DNA from: an uncultured Agrobacterium sp.
Lineage (GTDB): Bacteria > Pseudomonadota > Alphaproteobacteria > Rhizobiales > Rhizobiaceae
DNA: 64,000 nucleotides
Reading direction: 5' to 3'
NCBI GenBank assembly: GCA_913777615.1
Contig: CAJYTK010000001.1
Coordinates: 1 to 64,000 of the forward strand
Of the stretch, positions 27,188 to 35,938 are shown piece by piece. The number at the start of each line of letters is the position of its first letter. Position 1 is the stretch's first letter. The position numbers were made by a program, and so were the translations under genes. The notes beneath the pieces were generated by a model. The model worked only from the letters and a program-made list of their open reading frames with translations. It did not search any database and had not been told where the DNA came from.

Positions 27188-27630
27188 AGCACACAAAATT
27201 GCAGCTTCCCGCAGCACTCGCATCCGGTCTTGTCTTTGGCTTCGGCCTGTCGCTTTCAGGCATGCTCAACCCCTCTCGCGTCAAAGCCTTTCTGGATGTT
27301 TTCGGCGCTTGGGACCCAAGCCTTGCCTTTGTTCTGGGCGGGGCCGTCGTCATTGCCGCCATCGGTGTCCAGGTCATGAAGCGGATGGACGGACCTCTCC
27401 TTGATCTAACCTTTCATCTGCCAGAGAGCCGCCGCATCGATACGCCACTGATCATGGGTTCGGCGCTCTTTGGTCTCGGCTGGGGCATTGGCGGTTTCTG
27501 TCCAGGTCCAGCGGTTGCGTCTCTCTCGGTCGCATCGCTTAAAGGCGACATACCGCAGCTGTTCCTCTTTATTATCTCGATGCTGACCGGCATGGCGTTT
27601 CACGACCGGATCTGGAGCAGACAGCGTTAA
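27184..27630 (+). CDS. YeeE/YedE-family membrane protein, second half
   Basis: A 148-residue membrane protein, partner of the preceding gene. It begins with [22 protein letters not shown], a motif typical of the second half of YeeE-type proteins, and near the end carries [17 protein letters not shown], where the cysteine parallels the SGC motif of the first half. Overlap of four bases with its neighbour indicates coupled translation. It is the last gene of the sulfide-detoxification operon. Confidence 0.88.
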   Translation: MKHTKLQLPAALASGLVFGFGLSLSGMLNPSRVKAFLDVFGAWDPSLAFVLGGAVVIAAIGVQVMKRMDGPLLDLTFHLPESRRIDTPLIMGSALFGLGWGIGGFCPGPAVASLSVASLKGDIPQLFLFIISMLTGMAFHDRIWSRQR

Positions 27631-27742
27631 GGTCAAACCCGAGCGCCGCTTCGAAATTCTCTGTCTTTCACGCCTTAAATAGTTATGATATCGAATTATA
27701 CTGCGTTTTCTTAATACCCTTTTTTATTCAAGGTCTTCTTCA

Positions 27743-28720
27743 TTGTTCGAGGGTCCAGACAGTTTTCGTTTCGTCGCCGCTGCATTCGCCGCGTCTGATG
27801 ATTGCATCAAGGTCATCGCGATCGACGGTTCGTTACAGTTCATGACCGAAGGTGGCCAGCGGATAATGGAGGTGGACGACTTTTCGGCGATAAAAGGGTG
27901 CTACTGGCCGGACTTTTGGCAGGGAATAGGCAACAAGGATGCAATCGCGGCCATCGATGAAGCCCGCGCCGGACGCGCTGCCCGCTTCACCGGCTATGCC
28001 AATACCGCCAAGGGAAATGAGCGCTACTGGGACGTGAAGGTTTCGCCGATCTTCAACGAACAAGGCGCTGTCGAAAGCATCCTCTCCATTTCAAGAGACA
28101 TCACCGCGCTCAAGGCGTTCGAGGACGAACAGATCCTCTTGCGCAACGAACTGGCCCACCGCATCAAGAACATCCTAGCGCTCGTCCAGGCCGTCGCCTC
28201 GCAGACGCTGAAAGACGATGCCGATATGGCGACGGCAAAGCCAACGTTTCTTTCGCGTCTGGGCGCGCTAAGCCGTGGTCATGAAATCCTCATCAACGCG
28301 CAACACAGCTCCACCCAGATGAGTATGCTGGCAGACGCTGTGGTACAGGATCATGGGACAGACCGCGTTGCGGTCGATGGGCCGGAGATCAACCTCTCGG
28401 CCAAATGCGCGCTGGCACTGACGCTCGCTTTCCATGAGCTGGCCACCAATGCGCTGAAATATGGCGCGCTTTCCAGAGAAACCGGCCGTGTCTCACTGAC
28501 CTGGACCATCAGCTACGAAACCGGCGAACCCATGCTGCACCTCACCTGGCGGGAAACCGGTGGCCCGGAAGTGTCTACACCTTCGCACAAGGGGTTTGGA
28601 TCGCGGATGATCGAAAAGGCGCTCTCCTCCTATCTCGGCGGGACGAGCTGCATCGATTATCGAAAAGACGGGCTTGTGTTCTCCATCTCCGCGCCGGTCG
28701 TGAATCTGACTGAGAATTGA
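27743..28720 (+). CDS. PAS-HWE histidine kinase
   Basis: A 325-residue cytosolic sensor kinase. One PAS domain (about residues 8-125) ends in SISRDITALK; it lacks the LOV cysteine motif, so it is not a flavin photoreceptor. The HWE kinase follows: H-box AHRIKNIL (His139), N-box FHELATNALKYGALS and the W-x-E element TWRETGG. The start is TTG at 27743, with AAGG about nine bases upstream; starting later would cut into the PAS domain. It lies between the bigR operon and the ars operon, with no response regulator beside it. Confidence 0.88.
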   Translation: MFEGPDSFRFVAAAFAASDDCIKVIAIDGSLQFMTEGGQRIMEVDDFSAIKGCYWPDFWQGIGNKDAIAAIDEARAGRAARFTGYANTAKGNERYWDVKVSPIFNEQGAVESILSISRDITALKAFEDEQILLRNELAHRIKNILALVQAVASQTLKDDADMATAKPTFLSRLGALSRGHEILINAQHSSTQMSMLADAVVQDHGTDRVAVDGPEINLSAKCALALTLAFHELATNALKYGALSRETGRVSLTWTISYETGEPMLHLTWRETGGPEVSTPSHKGFGSRMIEKALSSYLGGTSCIDYRKDGLVFSISAPVVNLTEN

Positions 28721-28768
28721 AAAAAGTCGCTGGCGCTGGTGTTTTTAACATCGGCACCTTGCAAACAG

Positions 28769-28802
28769 TTGACGGCATCAAAATATCCATTAATCTGGAT
28801 AT
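28769..28802 (+). promoter_or_regulatory. ars promoter and ArsR operator
   Basis: TTGACG at 28769-28774 is a -35. ATATCCA / TGGATAT (28783-28789, 28796-28802) is a perfect 7-bp inverted repeat with a 6-base spacer that runs up to the arsR ATG at 28803. The spacing places the transcription start at or near the ATG and no ribosome-binding site is visible, so the arsR message may be leaderless. Confidence 0.55.
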
Positions 28803-29174
28803 ATGGATACAAACCAGGCCATCGCAGCGCTGTCGGCCCTTGCGCAGTCTACTCGTCTTGAAACCTTCCGCCTGCTCGTCAAGGCGGAGCCAGATGGCGT
28901 GCCGGCTGGTGAGTTGGCGAAACTGATGGACGTGCCGCAAAATACCATGTCGGCACATCTCGGCATCTTGCAGCGTGCAGGCGTTGTGAGAAGCGATCGG
29001 CAGAGCCGGTCCATCATCTACCGCGCCGACCTTGACGGTTTGCGTGCGCTCACGCTTTTTCTGCTCAGGGATTGCTGCAACGGGAACGCTGACCTCTGCG
29101 CGCCGCTGATCGCCGATTTGATGCCCTGCTGTACGGCTGAAACGGCAGGTTCAAACACCAGAAAGACAAGTTGA
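28803..29174 (+). CDS. arsR: ArsR, arsenite-responsive repressor
   Basis: A 123-residue SmtB/ArsR-family repressor. The winged helix-turn-helix is AGELAKLMDVPQNTMSAHL. The metalloid site is C-terminal, Cys91, Cys92 and Cys99 in RDCCNGNADLC, as in the ACR3-linked ArsR subtype, not in the DNA-binding helix as in plasmid R773 ArsR. It should sense arsenite or antimonite and control arsR-acr3-arsC-arsH. It overlaps acr3 by four bases. Confidence 0.92.
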   Translation: MDTNQAIAALSALAQSTRLETFRLLVKAEPDGVPAGELAKLMDVPQNTMSAHLGILQRAGVVRSDRQSRSIIYRADLDGLRALTLFLLRDCCNGNADLCAPLIADLMPCCTAETAGSNTRKTS

Positions 29175-30223
29175 TGTCCGCATTCGAACGCTACCTGACG
29201 GTCTGGGTCTTTCTCTGCATTCTGGTCGGCGTTGCGCTGGGCCACTTGGTACCCGGTGTCTTTCACGCGGTGGGCATGGCAGAAATCGCCAAGGTCAATA
29301 TACCCATCGCCTTGCTGATCTGGTTGATGATCATCCCGATGCTGCTGAAAATCGATTTCGGCTCTATGTCCAAGGTCGGGCGCTACTGGCGCGGCATCGG
29401 CGTGACGCTGTTCATCAACTGGGCGATCAAGCCGTTCTCCATGGCGCTTCTCGGCTGGCTGTTCATCGACTGGCTGTTTCGCCCGATGCTGCCGGCAGAT
29501 CAGATCCAATCCTATATTGCGGGTTTGATCATCCTTGCTGCGGCGCCCTGCACGGCAATGGTTTTCGTCTGGTCGAATCTGACGAAGGGCGAGCCGCATT
29601 TCACCCTGTCGCAGGTGGCGCTGAATGACGCCATCATGATCATCGCCTTCGCGCCGATCGTCGGCCTACTTCTCGGCCTCTCCTCCATTACCGTGCCCTG
29701 GGATACGCTGACCATTTCGGTCATTCTTTATATCCTTATCCCGGTTGCCATTGCGCAAGTGCTTCGCAAGGTGCTGACCGCTGACGGAACGACGAGGGCG
29801 CTGGATGCCTGGCTTGCCCGGCTGCAGCCGCTTTCCCTGGTCGCGCTGCTGGCAACGCTCGTCCTTCTCTTCGGCTTTCAGGGCGAACAGATCGTCAAGC
29901 AGCCTGCGATCATCGGACTTCTTGCGATCCCGATCCTGATACAGGTCTACTTCAATTCCGGCTTAGCCTATCTTCTCAATCGGGTATCGGGCGAGCAGCA
30001 CTGCGTGGCGGGGCCATCGGCCCTGATCGGCGCCAGCAATTTCTTCGAGCTGGCGGTAGCAGCAGCCATCAGCCTGTTCGGTTTCCAATCAGGTGCGGCA
30101 CTTGCCACCGTCGTCGGTGTCCTCATCGAGGTACCCGTCATGCTCTCCGTCGTCTGGATCGTGAACCGCTCGAAGGGCTGGTACGAAAGCGCCTCATCCG
30201 TTTCAAACAACACCCGAGCATAA
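29171..30223 (+). CDS. acr3: ACR3-type arsenite efflux permease
   Basis: A 350-residue inner-membrane transporter with about ten helices. The ACR3 signature APCTAMVFVWSNLTKGEP contains the cysteine needed for arsenite transport, and LSQVALNDAIMI follows. It extrudes As(OH)3 using the proton gradient. The ATG overlaps the arsR stop by four bases. An older name for such genes is arsB. Length is typical. Confidence 0.94.
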   Translation: MMSAFERYLTVWVFLCILVGVALGHLVPGVFHAVGMAEIAKVNIPIALLIWLMIIPMLLKIDFGSMSKVGRYWRGIGVTLFINWAIKPFSMALLGWLFIDWLFRPMLPADQIQSYIAGLIILAAAPCTAMVFVWSNLTKGEPHFTLSQVALNDAIMIIAFAPIVGLLLGLSSITVPWDTLTISVILYILIPVAIAQVLRKVLTADGTTRALDAWLARLQPLSLVALLATLVLLFGFQGEQIVKQPAIIGLLAIPILIQVYFNSGLAYLLNRVSGEQHCVAGPSALIGASNFFELAVAAAISLFGFQSGAALATVVGVLIEVPVMLSVVWIVNRSKGWYESASSVSNNTRA

Positions 30224-30234
30224 GGCACATAATC

Positions 30235-30657
30235 ATGCATGTCACTATCTACCACAACCCATCCTGTGGCACGTCGCGCAATACGTTGGCCATGATCCGG
30301 AATGCCGGTATCGAACCCACAGTCGTCGAGTATCTCAAAACTCCGCCGTCACGCGCAGAACTGAAGACCATGATTGCCGATGCGGGGCTAACGGTCAGGG
30401 AAGCGATCCGGGAAAAGGGAACGCCCTATGCTGAGCTCGGGCTGGATGACTCTACCTTGAGCGACGAAGAGTTACTGGATGCGATGGTGAAAGAGCCGAT
30501 CCTCATCAACCGGCCTTTCGTGATCACGCCGCTCGGCACAAGACTGTGCCGCCCATCTGAAGTGGTGCTCGATATCCTGCCCGATAGCCACAGGGGCCCG
30601 TTCACCAAGGAGGATGGAGAAAAGGTTCTCGACCAGGAGGGAAAGCGCGTTGTCTGA
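30235..30657 (+). CDS. arsC: ArsC, glutaredoxin-linked arsenate reductase
   Basis: A 140-residue cytosolic reductase of the ArsC (R773) family. The catalytic Cys11 lies in [10 protein letters not shown]. The arsenate-binding arginines are seen in INRPFVIT and TRLCRPSE. It converts arsenate to arsenite with glutathione and glutaredoxin, and the product leaves through ACR3. It lies 11 bases after acr3 and overlaps arsH by 8. Confidence 0.94.
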   Translation: MHVTIYHNPSCGTSRNTLAMIRNAGIEPTVVEYLKTPPSRAELKTMIADAGLTVREAIREKGTPYAELGLDDSTLSDEELLDAMVKEPILINRPFVITPLGTRLCRPSEVVLDILPDSHRGPFTKEDGEKVLDQEGKRVV

Positions 30658-31360
30658 ACCCCTGCCCGCGTTGAGCCGCGAACATCTTAATCCGATCGAT
30701 GCAGAAGCCCTGCGGCCTGCCATGTCCACGCATAGGCCAAGGATATTGATCCTTTACGGCTCGCTGAGGGAGGTGTCCTATAGCAGGCTTCTCGCCTTCG
30801 AAGTCCGTCGCCTGCTGGAGCAGCTGGGATGCGAGGTCCGGCTATTCGATCCGGCTGGACTACCGCTTCCGGATGAAGCACCAGCCAGCCACCCGAAAGT
30901 GCAGGAGCTTCGTGACCTTTCCCAATGGTCGGAGGGGCAGGTGTGGATCAGCCCGGAACGTCACGGCGCCATGACCGGCATCATGAAATCGCAGATCGAC
31001 TGGATTCCCTTGTCGCTCGGTTCCGTTCGTCCAACCCAGGGCAAGACCCTGGCGGTGATGGAAGTATCCGGCGGGAGCCAGTCCTTCAACGCCGTCAACC
31101 AAATGCGTATTCTTGGCCGCTGGATGCGGATGATCACGATCCCCAACCAGTCCTCCGTCGCCAAGGCCTTTCAGGAGTTCGATGCTGAGGGGCGGATGAA
31201 ACCTTCCTCCTATTACGACCGCGTCGTCGATGTCTGCGAGGAACTGGTGAAGTTCACCCTTCTTACACGCGATGCTTCCTCCTATCTGACCAGCCGTTAC
31301 AGCGAGCGAAAGGAAGAGGCTGCCGCGCTAGAGAAGCGGGTGTCGCTGAACTCCATTTGA
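30650..31360 (+). CDS. arsH: ArsH, NADPH-dependent FMN organoarsenical oxidase
   Basis: A 236-residue flavoprotein of the ArsH family. The FMN-binding loop is [18 protein letters not shown], and [20 protein letters not shown] and [12 protein letters not shown] are family signatures. ArsH oxidises trivalent methyl or aromatic arsenicals. The start is taken as TTG at 30650 because AGGAGGG at 30635-30641 lies eight bases upstream. An ATG at 30614 is adjacent to its AGGAGG with no spacing and would overlap arsC by 44 bases. Confidence 0.92.
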   Translation: MSEPLPALSREHLNPIDAEALRPAMSTHRPRILILYGSLREVSYSRLLAFEVRRLLEQLGCEVRLFDPAGLPLPDEAPASHPKVQELRDLSQWSEGQVWISPERHGAMTGIMKSQIDWIPLSLGSVRPTQGKTLAVMEVSGGSQSFNAVNQMRILGRWMRMITIPNQSSVAKAFQEFDAEGRMKPSSYYDRVVDVCEELVKFTLLTRDASSYLTSRYSERKEEAAALEKRVSLNSI

Positions 31361-31382
31361 CCGGCCGTGGCGCTTGTGCCGG

Positions 31383-32573
31383 CTAAGCCCGGCATGAGCG
31401 CGCAACCACGATGAAGGCGGCAATGCTGATGGCCCCGAGGCCCGCATTGACGGCCAGCGCAAAGCTCAAGCCGACATTTTCCATGGCAGCGGCAAAGGCG
31501 AACGGCGCGACAGCGCCGACCGCCAGACGGGCGGCGGTCAGCTTGCCGGTGAGCGCGCCATATCCCTGCGACCCGGCGAGATAGAGAGGCAGGCTGCCTT
31601 GGGCGATACTGTTGATGCCGGAACCGAGGCCCAGACAGATGGCAAAGGCTACCGCACCCGGCAACCAGTCCGCACTCGCAAGCAGGATCACGACGCCGGA
31701 AACGATCAAGCCTGCCGATAGGACAGCAAGCCCGGGTGGCGACAGGCGCTTCCCGAAAACCATATTGATCAGACGGCTAAGAACCTGTGCCGGCCCAAAG
31801 AGGGAGCCGATCACTACCGCTGCAGCACCCAGTCCAAGCGCCCCCAGCATGGGCACCAGATGCACCAGCATTGCCGAGAGCGTAAATCCTAAAAGCGCGA
31901 AAGCAATGGAAACGATCAGCAGGGTCCGCTCGCGCCGATGAGCAGGCACCGCCCCCACAACGGTTGGTCGCGCACGACAAGGCGCGCCACGCGCAGTTTT
32001 GCTTCGGCTCCTGATCCAGACATGCAGCGGCATGCAGACAAGAAGATTGAGCGCGGCAAAAACGAGATAGACCTCACGCCAGGAAAGATGGTTGGCAAGG
32101 ACCGTGGTAATCGGCCAGAAGATCGTCGAGGCAAAGCCCCCGATAAGCGTCAGATAGGTGATGCTGCGTGAGGCGCTATGAGCATCGCTCTCGACCAACG
32201 TCGCGAAGGCCGCCTGATACTGCACCATACCGGACGAAACCTCCAGCAGGATGATCGCAATCGCAAAGGTGGCGACCGAAGGCGCTGCGGCGCAGAGTAC
32301 GAGCATGAGTGATGCCAGTGCAGACCCCGCCGCCATAATGGTTGCCGCTCCCAGGCGATCCATTTGCCGGCCAATGTAAATCGCCGATAGTCCGCCGATG
32401 AAAAGGGAAACAGAGAAAACCCCGAAGACTTGCGCCAGCGACAGCTCCAGATCCTTTGCCATTCCCGGGGCCAGTATACTGAAGCTGTAATAGAGCGTGC
32501 CATAACCGAGGATTTGCGTCAGGCCGAGCGCCGAAACAATCGATGCCGAGACTCTTGACTCAACCACCGACAT
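31383..32573 (-). CDS. MFS exporter, ArsK-like
   Basis: A 396-residue major-facilitator transporter with 12 predicted helices. It opens with ILGYGTLYYSFSILAPGMAKDL and has the cytosolic loop between helices 2 and 3 (GRQMDRLGAATIM). It lies beside arsH and is preceded by its own ArsR-type gene, whose end overlaps the MFS start by 14 bases. That pairing matches arsK of Agrobacterium, an MFS exporter of trivalent arsenicals and antimonite. Assignment as ArsK rests on context, not on motifs, so no symbol is given. Confidence 0.75.
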   Translation of the reverse strand: MSVVESRVSASIVSALGLTQILGYGTLYYSFSILAPGMAKDLELSLAQVFGVFSVSLFIGGLSAIYIGRQMDRLGAATIMAAGSALASLMLVLCAAAPSVATFAIAIILLEVSSGMVQYQAAFATLVESDAHSASRSITYLTLIGGFASTIFWPITTVLANHLSWREVYLVFAALNLLVCMPLHVWIRSRSKTARGAPCRARPTVVGAVPAHRRERTLLIVSIAFALLGFTLSAMLVHLVPMLGALGLGAAAVVIGSLFGPAQVLSRLINMVFGKRLSPPGLAVLSAGLIVSGVVILLASADWLPGAVAFAICLGLGSGINSIAQGSLPLYLAGSQGYGALTGKLTAARLAVGAVAPFAFAAAMENVGLSFALAVNAGLGAISIAAFIVVARSCRA

Positions 32574-32918
32574 TCACCCCCGCAGCAGACCGGCAACGGT
32601 TTTCACCCGGCTGAACACTCTGCCGGATTGCAGAATGGCCGGCGCAGCAGTCTTCCATGAGAAATGTGACTAGGTCGGCCAACGTCGCGTAATTGGCACG
32701 ATAGACGATAGAGCGCGACACGCGCTGCCGGACAATCAAGCCGGACCGCTCCAGTTCCTTTAAATGGAACGAGACATTGGTGGCAGACACACCCATGAGT
32801 TCGGCAATTCTGCCAGCCGCAAGTCCTTCTTCCCCGGCCACCACAAGTCACGCACGATACCGAGCCGGGTTTCCTGCGACAGTGCCGCAAACGATGACAG
32901 AGCCTGATGCTTATCCAT
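32560..32918 (-). pseudogene. ArsR-family repressor with frameshift
   Basis: An ArsR-type gene starting at ATG 32918 (MDKHQALSSFAALSQETRLG) breaks after IVRD near 32849. One base appears missing: restoring a C gives RDLVVAGEEGLAAGRIAEL and continues in frame to the stop at 32560. The second part has the helix-turn-helix AELMGVSATNVSFHLKEL and the metalloid motif MEDCCAGHSAI, but the third cysteine is an arginine. A GTG at 32844 would start only a truncated protein. Either a decayed repressor or a sequencing error. Confidence 0.8.
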
Positions 32919-32920
32919 AT

Positions 32921-32944
32921 TTCAATAATCCTTGAATTATTGAA
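32921..32944 (-). promoter_or_regulatory. Operator of second arsR
   Basis: TTCAATAAT and ATTATTGAA form a perfect 9-bp inverted repeat with a 6-base spacer, just upstream of the frameshifted arsR start. Such AT-rich palindromes are typical ArsR-family sites. The site remains intact although the repressor gene is broken. Confidence 0.65.
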
Positions 32945-33011
32945 TAGAGGCGTAGCACGTGACATGGCGATCGGCAACGCGGGATGTTGCCCCTGAAACA
33001 GATGGGAGCCG

Positions 33012-34013
33012 CTACAGCGTGCCTTTGTCGCTGGCGATCTTGCTTTCGAGCGTCCTGGCGATAGCCTTGAGATTGCGCGGTTTGCCGGCGATCTTTTCCA
33101 GCGCGGCTATGACGAGGTCGCGTGCGACATAATCCGATTTATGCCCGAGATTGTGAACGACGACGAGCTCTGCGCCCGGCACATCGCGCGCCAGATGCTT
33201 GGAGTGGATCTCGGTCGAGACGACTCCGTCCTTGTCTCCGGCGATGATGATCGTTTTTGCTCTGATGTCCTTGTAATGCGCGGAGGCGTCTTTTGCCCAG
33301 CCATTCAACGCGCCTACTTCTTGGGCATTGTGGCGGAAGGCCGCAGGGCGAAGCGCACGATACGCCTTGGTCTTGGAGACGTAATCGGAAGGCATCGGGT
33401 TTGGTGCAAAGACCCCCTTCACCGCACTGTTAAGCGCTAGAAGCCCGGCAGGTGGCGCAATCAGCGTGCTGAAGAACACCCCGGCCACAGGCGCGCGCGC
33501 CGCATCGTAATACCAGCTGATCCCACCCGGCCAAGGGTAGAGCGCAGGCGACAGGAACACCAGACCCTCCACCATATCCTTGTGGCGAAGCGCGAAGGCC
33601 GCGGTGATCGCCCCTCCGAAGGAATGACCGACGATGATCGCCTTGCGAATGCCGCGCTTCTTCATCGCCTGGGCAATGGCATCGGCCTGCGCATCCGGAA
33701 GAATGTTCTCCTTCGGGCCGATATCGGAAAGGCCATGCCCCGGCCTGTCGACAAACAGCAGCGTCGCACGACCTTTCAGCGGCTCACCGAACGCATAAAG
33801 CGGATCGTAAAGGCTCGTGCTGGCGCCATGGATGAAGACGATTGGCGGCAGATCGGCTTGCTTCCCCGCAGGCACGATGATGCTGTTCAGCTCGAAGCCG
33901 CCAACATCGACCCTAGCCTCACCCTTTGCTGGACAATCCGCTGCTGCAATGGCAGGCGTCATAGCGCTCATGGCAAGAACCGTTCCAAGCATCGGCAGCA
34001 AAGTGTTGGGCAT
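33012..34013 (-). CDS. Exported alpha/beta hydrolase
   Basis: A 333-residue hydrolase with a signal peptide (LLPMLGTVLAMSAMTPAIAAA). The nucleophile elbow is IIVGHSFGGA (Ser of G-H-S-F-G), the oxyanion region FIHGASTS, the acid in IIAGDKDGVVS, and the histidine in HNLGHKSDYVA, so the catalytic triad is complete. The fold is that of esterases, lipases and epoxide hydrolases; substrate unknown. It lies 77 bases downstream of the DUF2177 gene on the same strand. Confidence 0.82.
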   Translation of the reverse strand: MPNTLLPMLGTVLAMSAMTPAIAAADCPAKGEARVDVGGFELNSIIVPAGKQADLPPIVFIHGASTSLYDPLYAFGEPLKGRATLLFVDRPGHGLSDIGPKENILPDAQADAIAQAMKKRGIRKAIIVGHSFGGAITAAFALRHKDMVEGLVFLSPALYPWPGGISWYYDAARAPVAGVFFSTLIAPPAGLLALNSAVKGVFAPNPMPSDYVSKTKAYRALRPAAFRHNAQEVGALNGWAKDASAHYKDIRAKTIIIAGDKDGVVSTEIHSKHLARDVPGAELVVVHNLGHKSDYVARDLVIAALEKIAGKPRNLKAIARTLESKIASDKGTL

Positions 34014-34089
34014 GATGGTCCTGAAAAAAGGTCTTATGAGGGTTTAAATCAAGCCCTCTCGAAAGGCGAGATGGAAATGGCAGGTCTCG

Positions 34090-34506
34090 TCAATGGGTGG
34101 AGCGTCGGTTCATTTTTCCCGTGAGCCAGCAGGAGCCAAAGGCAGTAGCCGCAGACAGGACCGATCCCCAGATCAGGTCCGCGATCGTCAGTGTCGTTGG
34201 CCACGTGACGAGGGTCGCCTGATTGGTGAGATCGTAGGTGCCGTAGGCGGCAAAGCCGAAAAAGGCGCCGTTTCGCAGAGCGACACTCAGGCTTGCCCGT
34301 TCCAGGCCCGGCAGAACTGCAAAGAAGGTGAGTGCTGCGCAATAGATCAGATAGAACAGGACGGCGGGGGCGAGCCGGAATTGCGGCGCAAGCAGGTCGC
34401 CGAGCAGCGGACGGTACAGGATATCGGCCATCGTACTTAGCCATACCGCATCAATGGCCAGAAAAAAGACCATGGTTGCTATGTAGGCGATGACGAAGCG
34501 TTTCAT
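34090..34506 (-). CDS. DUF2177 membrane protein
   Basis: A 138-residue protein with four hydrophobic segments and the DUF2177 signature FLAIDAVWLSTMADILYRPLLG near the N-terminus and YGTYDLTNQATLVTWP in the third quarter. AGGAG lies six bases before the ATG at 34506; an upstream frame is not supported. DUF2177 genes often sit with fatty-acid-modifying genes (CFA synthase-like, DUF1295), as here. The molecular role is unknown. Confidence 0.85.
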   Translation of the reverse strand: MKRFVIAYIATMVFFLAIDAVWLSTMADILYRPLLGDLLAPQFRLAPAVLFYLIYCAALTFFAVLPGLERASLSVALRNGAFFGFAAYGTYDLTNQATLVTWPTTLTIADLIWGSVLSAATAFGSCWLTGKMNRRSTH

Positions 34507-34599
34507 GGGAACTCCTGAAGCCCGAGACGGGATAGATATGGATGGAAGGACAGGCGAGACCGCACAGGTTTCAGGCAATCTCGCCGGAAGCGTTCCGGA

Positions 34600-34971
34600 T
34601 CAGTTGATGCGCGTCCAGTTGACGCCCTTGCACAAGATGCCCGCAAGGACGCACCCTTTGGTCGTCATGTTGTTGCCTTTCACCGATACGGTCAGCTTAT
34701 AGGTGAGGTCGCGTTGCGGATCGAAAGCGGTACCGGAATACCCGCCGCCGGATGTCGGCTTGATGCTCATGACCAGCTTGTCGCCGGTTTTTTCCTTGGG
34801 CGTGCCGGGTTTGATCCAGGTGTTGACCGCGCAGATATCGGAGCCGCAGGGTGCAATCTTGACCTTGGCGTTGCCGTCGCCTCTTGCCCATTGACCTTCG
34901 ATAGTGTCGGCAAATGCACTGCTGGTGCTGATAACGAGGGCAAGTATGGACAGTTTCAGAGCTGTTTTCAT
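34600..34971 (-). CDS. DUF2147 exported protein
   Basis: A 123-residue secreted protein. The signal peptide is LKLSILALVISTSSAFA, followed by the DUF2147 core GQWARGDGNAKVKIAPCGSDICAVNTW and a C-terminal cysteine pair (KGCVLAGILCKGVNW). It is a small beta-rich domain related to lipocalin-like periplasmic proteins. AGAGGA precedes the ATG. It lies 93 bases upstream of DUF2177 on the same strand, divergent from the DUF1295 gene. Confidence 0.85.
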   Translation of the reverse strand: MKTALKLSILALVISTSSAFADTIEGQWARGDGNAKVKIAPCGSDICAVNTWIKPGTPKEKTGDKLVMSIKPTSGGGYSGTAFDPQRDLTYKLTVSVKGNNMTTKGCVLAGILCKGVNWTRIN

Positions 34972-35148
34972 GCTGAAATCCTCTTTCTATACGCAGTCTG
35001 CGCCGGGTGATGACGAGAACAACGCGCCGACCACGGTTTCGGATCACAAGAAACCGGACAAGAATTTTTTTCTTCCGCGAGGAAACCGCAGACACCGCTC
35101 ATCCGTAGATTTGGATGATATAGGCTCGATCACGGAAAGCACCTTTCG

Positions 35149-35937
35149 ATGGATGTCCTCTTCCTGTTTCTCATCGCCATTGGCCTCTCGCTTGCCATGG
35201 TAGCGGCCTGGGCCGTGCAGCGCCGCACCGGCGCCAGCGGCTGGATCGACACGATTTGGTCTTTTGCGATCGGCATCGGCGGCATAATCGCGATTCTGAT
35301 TGCCTCCGGCACGACGCAGCGCAGGCTCGCAGCGTTTCTTCTGATCGTTGTCTGGTCCATTCGTTTGGGAAGCCATATCGGTTTTCGAACGAAGGGTGGC
35401 GGCGAAGATCCGCGCTATGCCAAGCTCATAGAGGAATGGGGAGGCAGCGCTTCTAAACGTCTCTTTCTTTTCCTGCAAATTCAGGCTTTAGCTGGGTTTA
35501 TTCTGGTGCTCGCCATTTATCTGGCGGCATTCAATACGGCGTCCTTCCCGCATTCGCTCGATCTCGTGGCAGTTGTGATCGGACTTCTCGCTGTCGCGGG
35601 CGAAGCGCTTTCCGACCGGCAGCTCACGCGTTTTCGCAAGAAGCCTGAAGCGAAGACGGAAGTGTGCGAAGAGGGTTTCTGGCGATACTCCCGCCACCCC
35701 AATTATTTCTTTGAATGGCTCTACTGGTGTTCATGGCCACTTCTGGCTCTGACTGGCCCCTCGCCCTTCGCCTGGGCGGCACTTTTGGCGCCCGCGCTGA
35801 TGTATTGGTTGCTCGTCCATGCATCGGGCATACCGCCGCTCGAAGATCACATGCTGCGCTCGCGCGGCGAAAAGTTTCGCGCGCTTCAGCGTCGCGTCAA
35901 CGCGTTTTTCCCCGGACCACGCAAAGAGGAGGCATGA
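35149..35937 (+). CDS. DUF1295 (steroid 5-alpha-reductase-like) membrane enzyme
   Basis: A 262-residue membrane protein with about six helices. The C-terminal block EEGFWRYSRHPNYFFEWLYW matches the NADPH-binding region of the isoprenylcysteine methyltransferase/steroid reductase superfamily, DUF1295. These are putative reductases of lipid double bonds. Two bases separate its stop from the ATG of the CFA-like gene, so the two are co-translated and probably act on the same lipid. Confidence 0.85.
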   Translation: MDVLFLFLIAIGLSLAMVAAWAVQRRTGASGWIDTIWSFAIGIGGIIAILIASGTTQRRLAAFLLIVVWSIRLGSHIGFRTKGGGEDPRYAKLIEEWGGSASKRLFLFLQIQALAGFILVLAIYLAAFNTASFPHSLDLVAVVIGLLAVAGEALSDRQLTRFRKKPEAKTEVCEEGFWRYSRHPNYFFEWLYWCSWPLLALTGPSPFAWAALLAPALMYWLLVHASGIPPLEDHMLRSRGEKFRALQRRVNAFFPGPRKEEA

Positions 35938-35938
35938 C

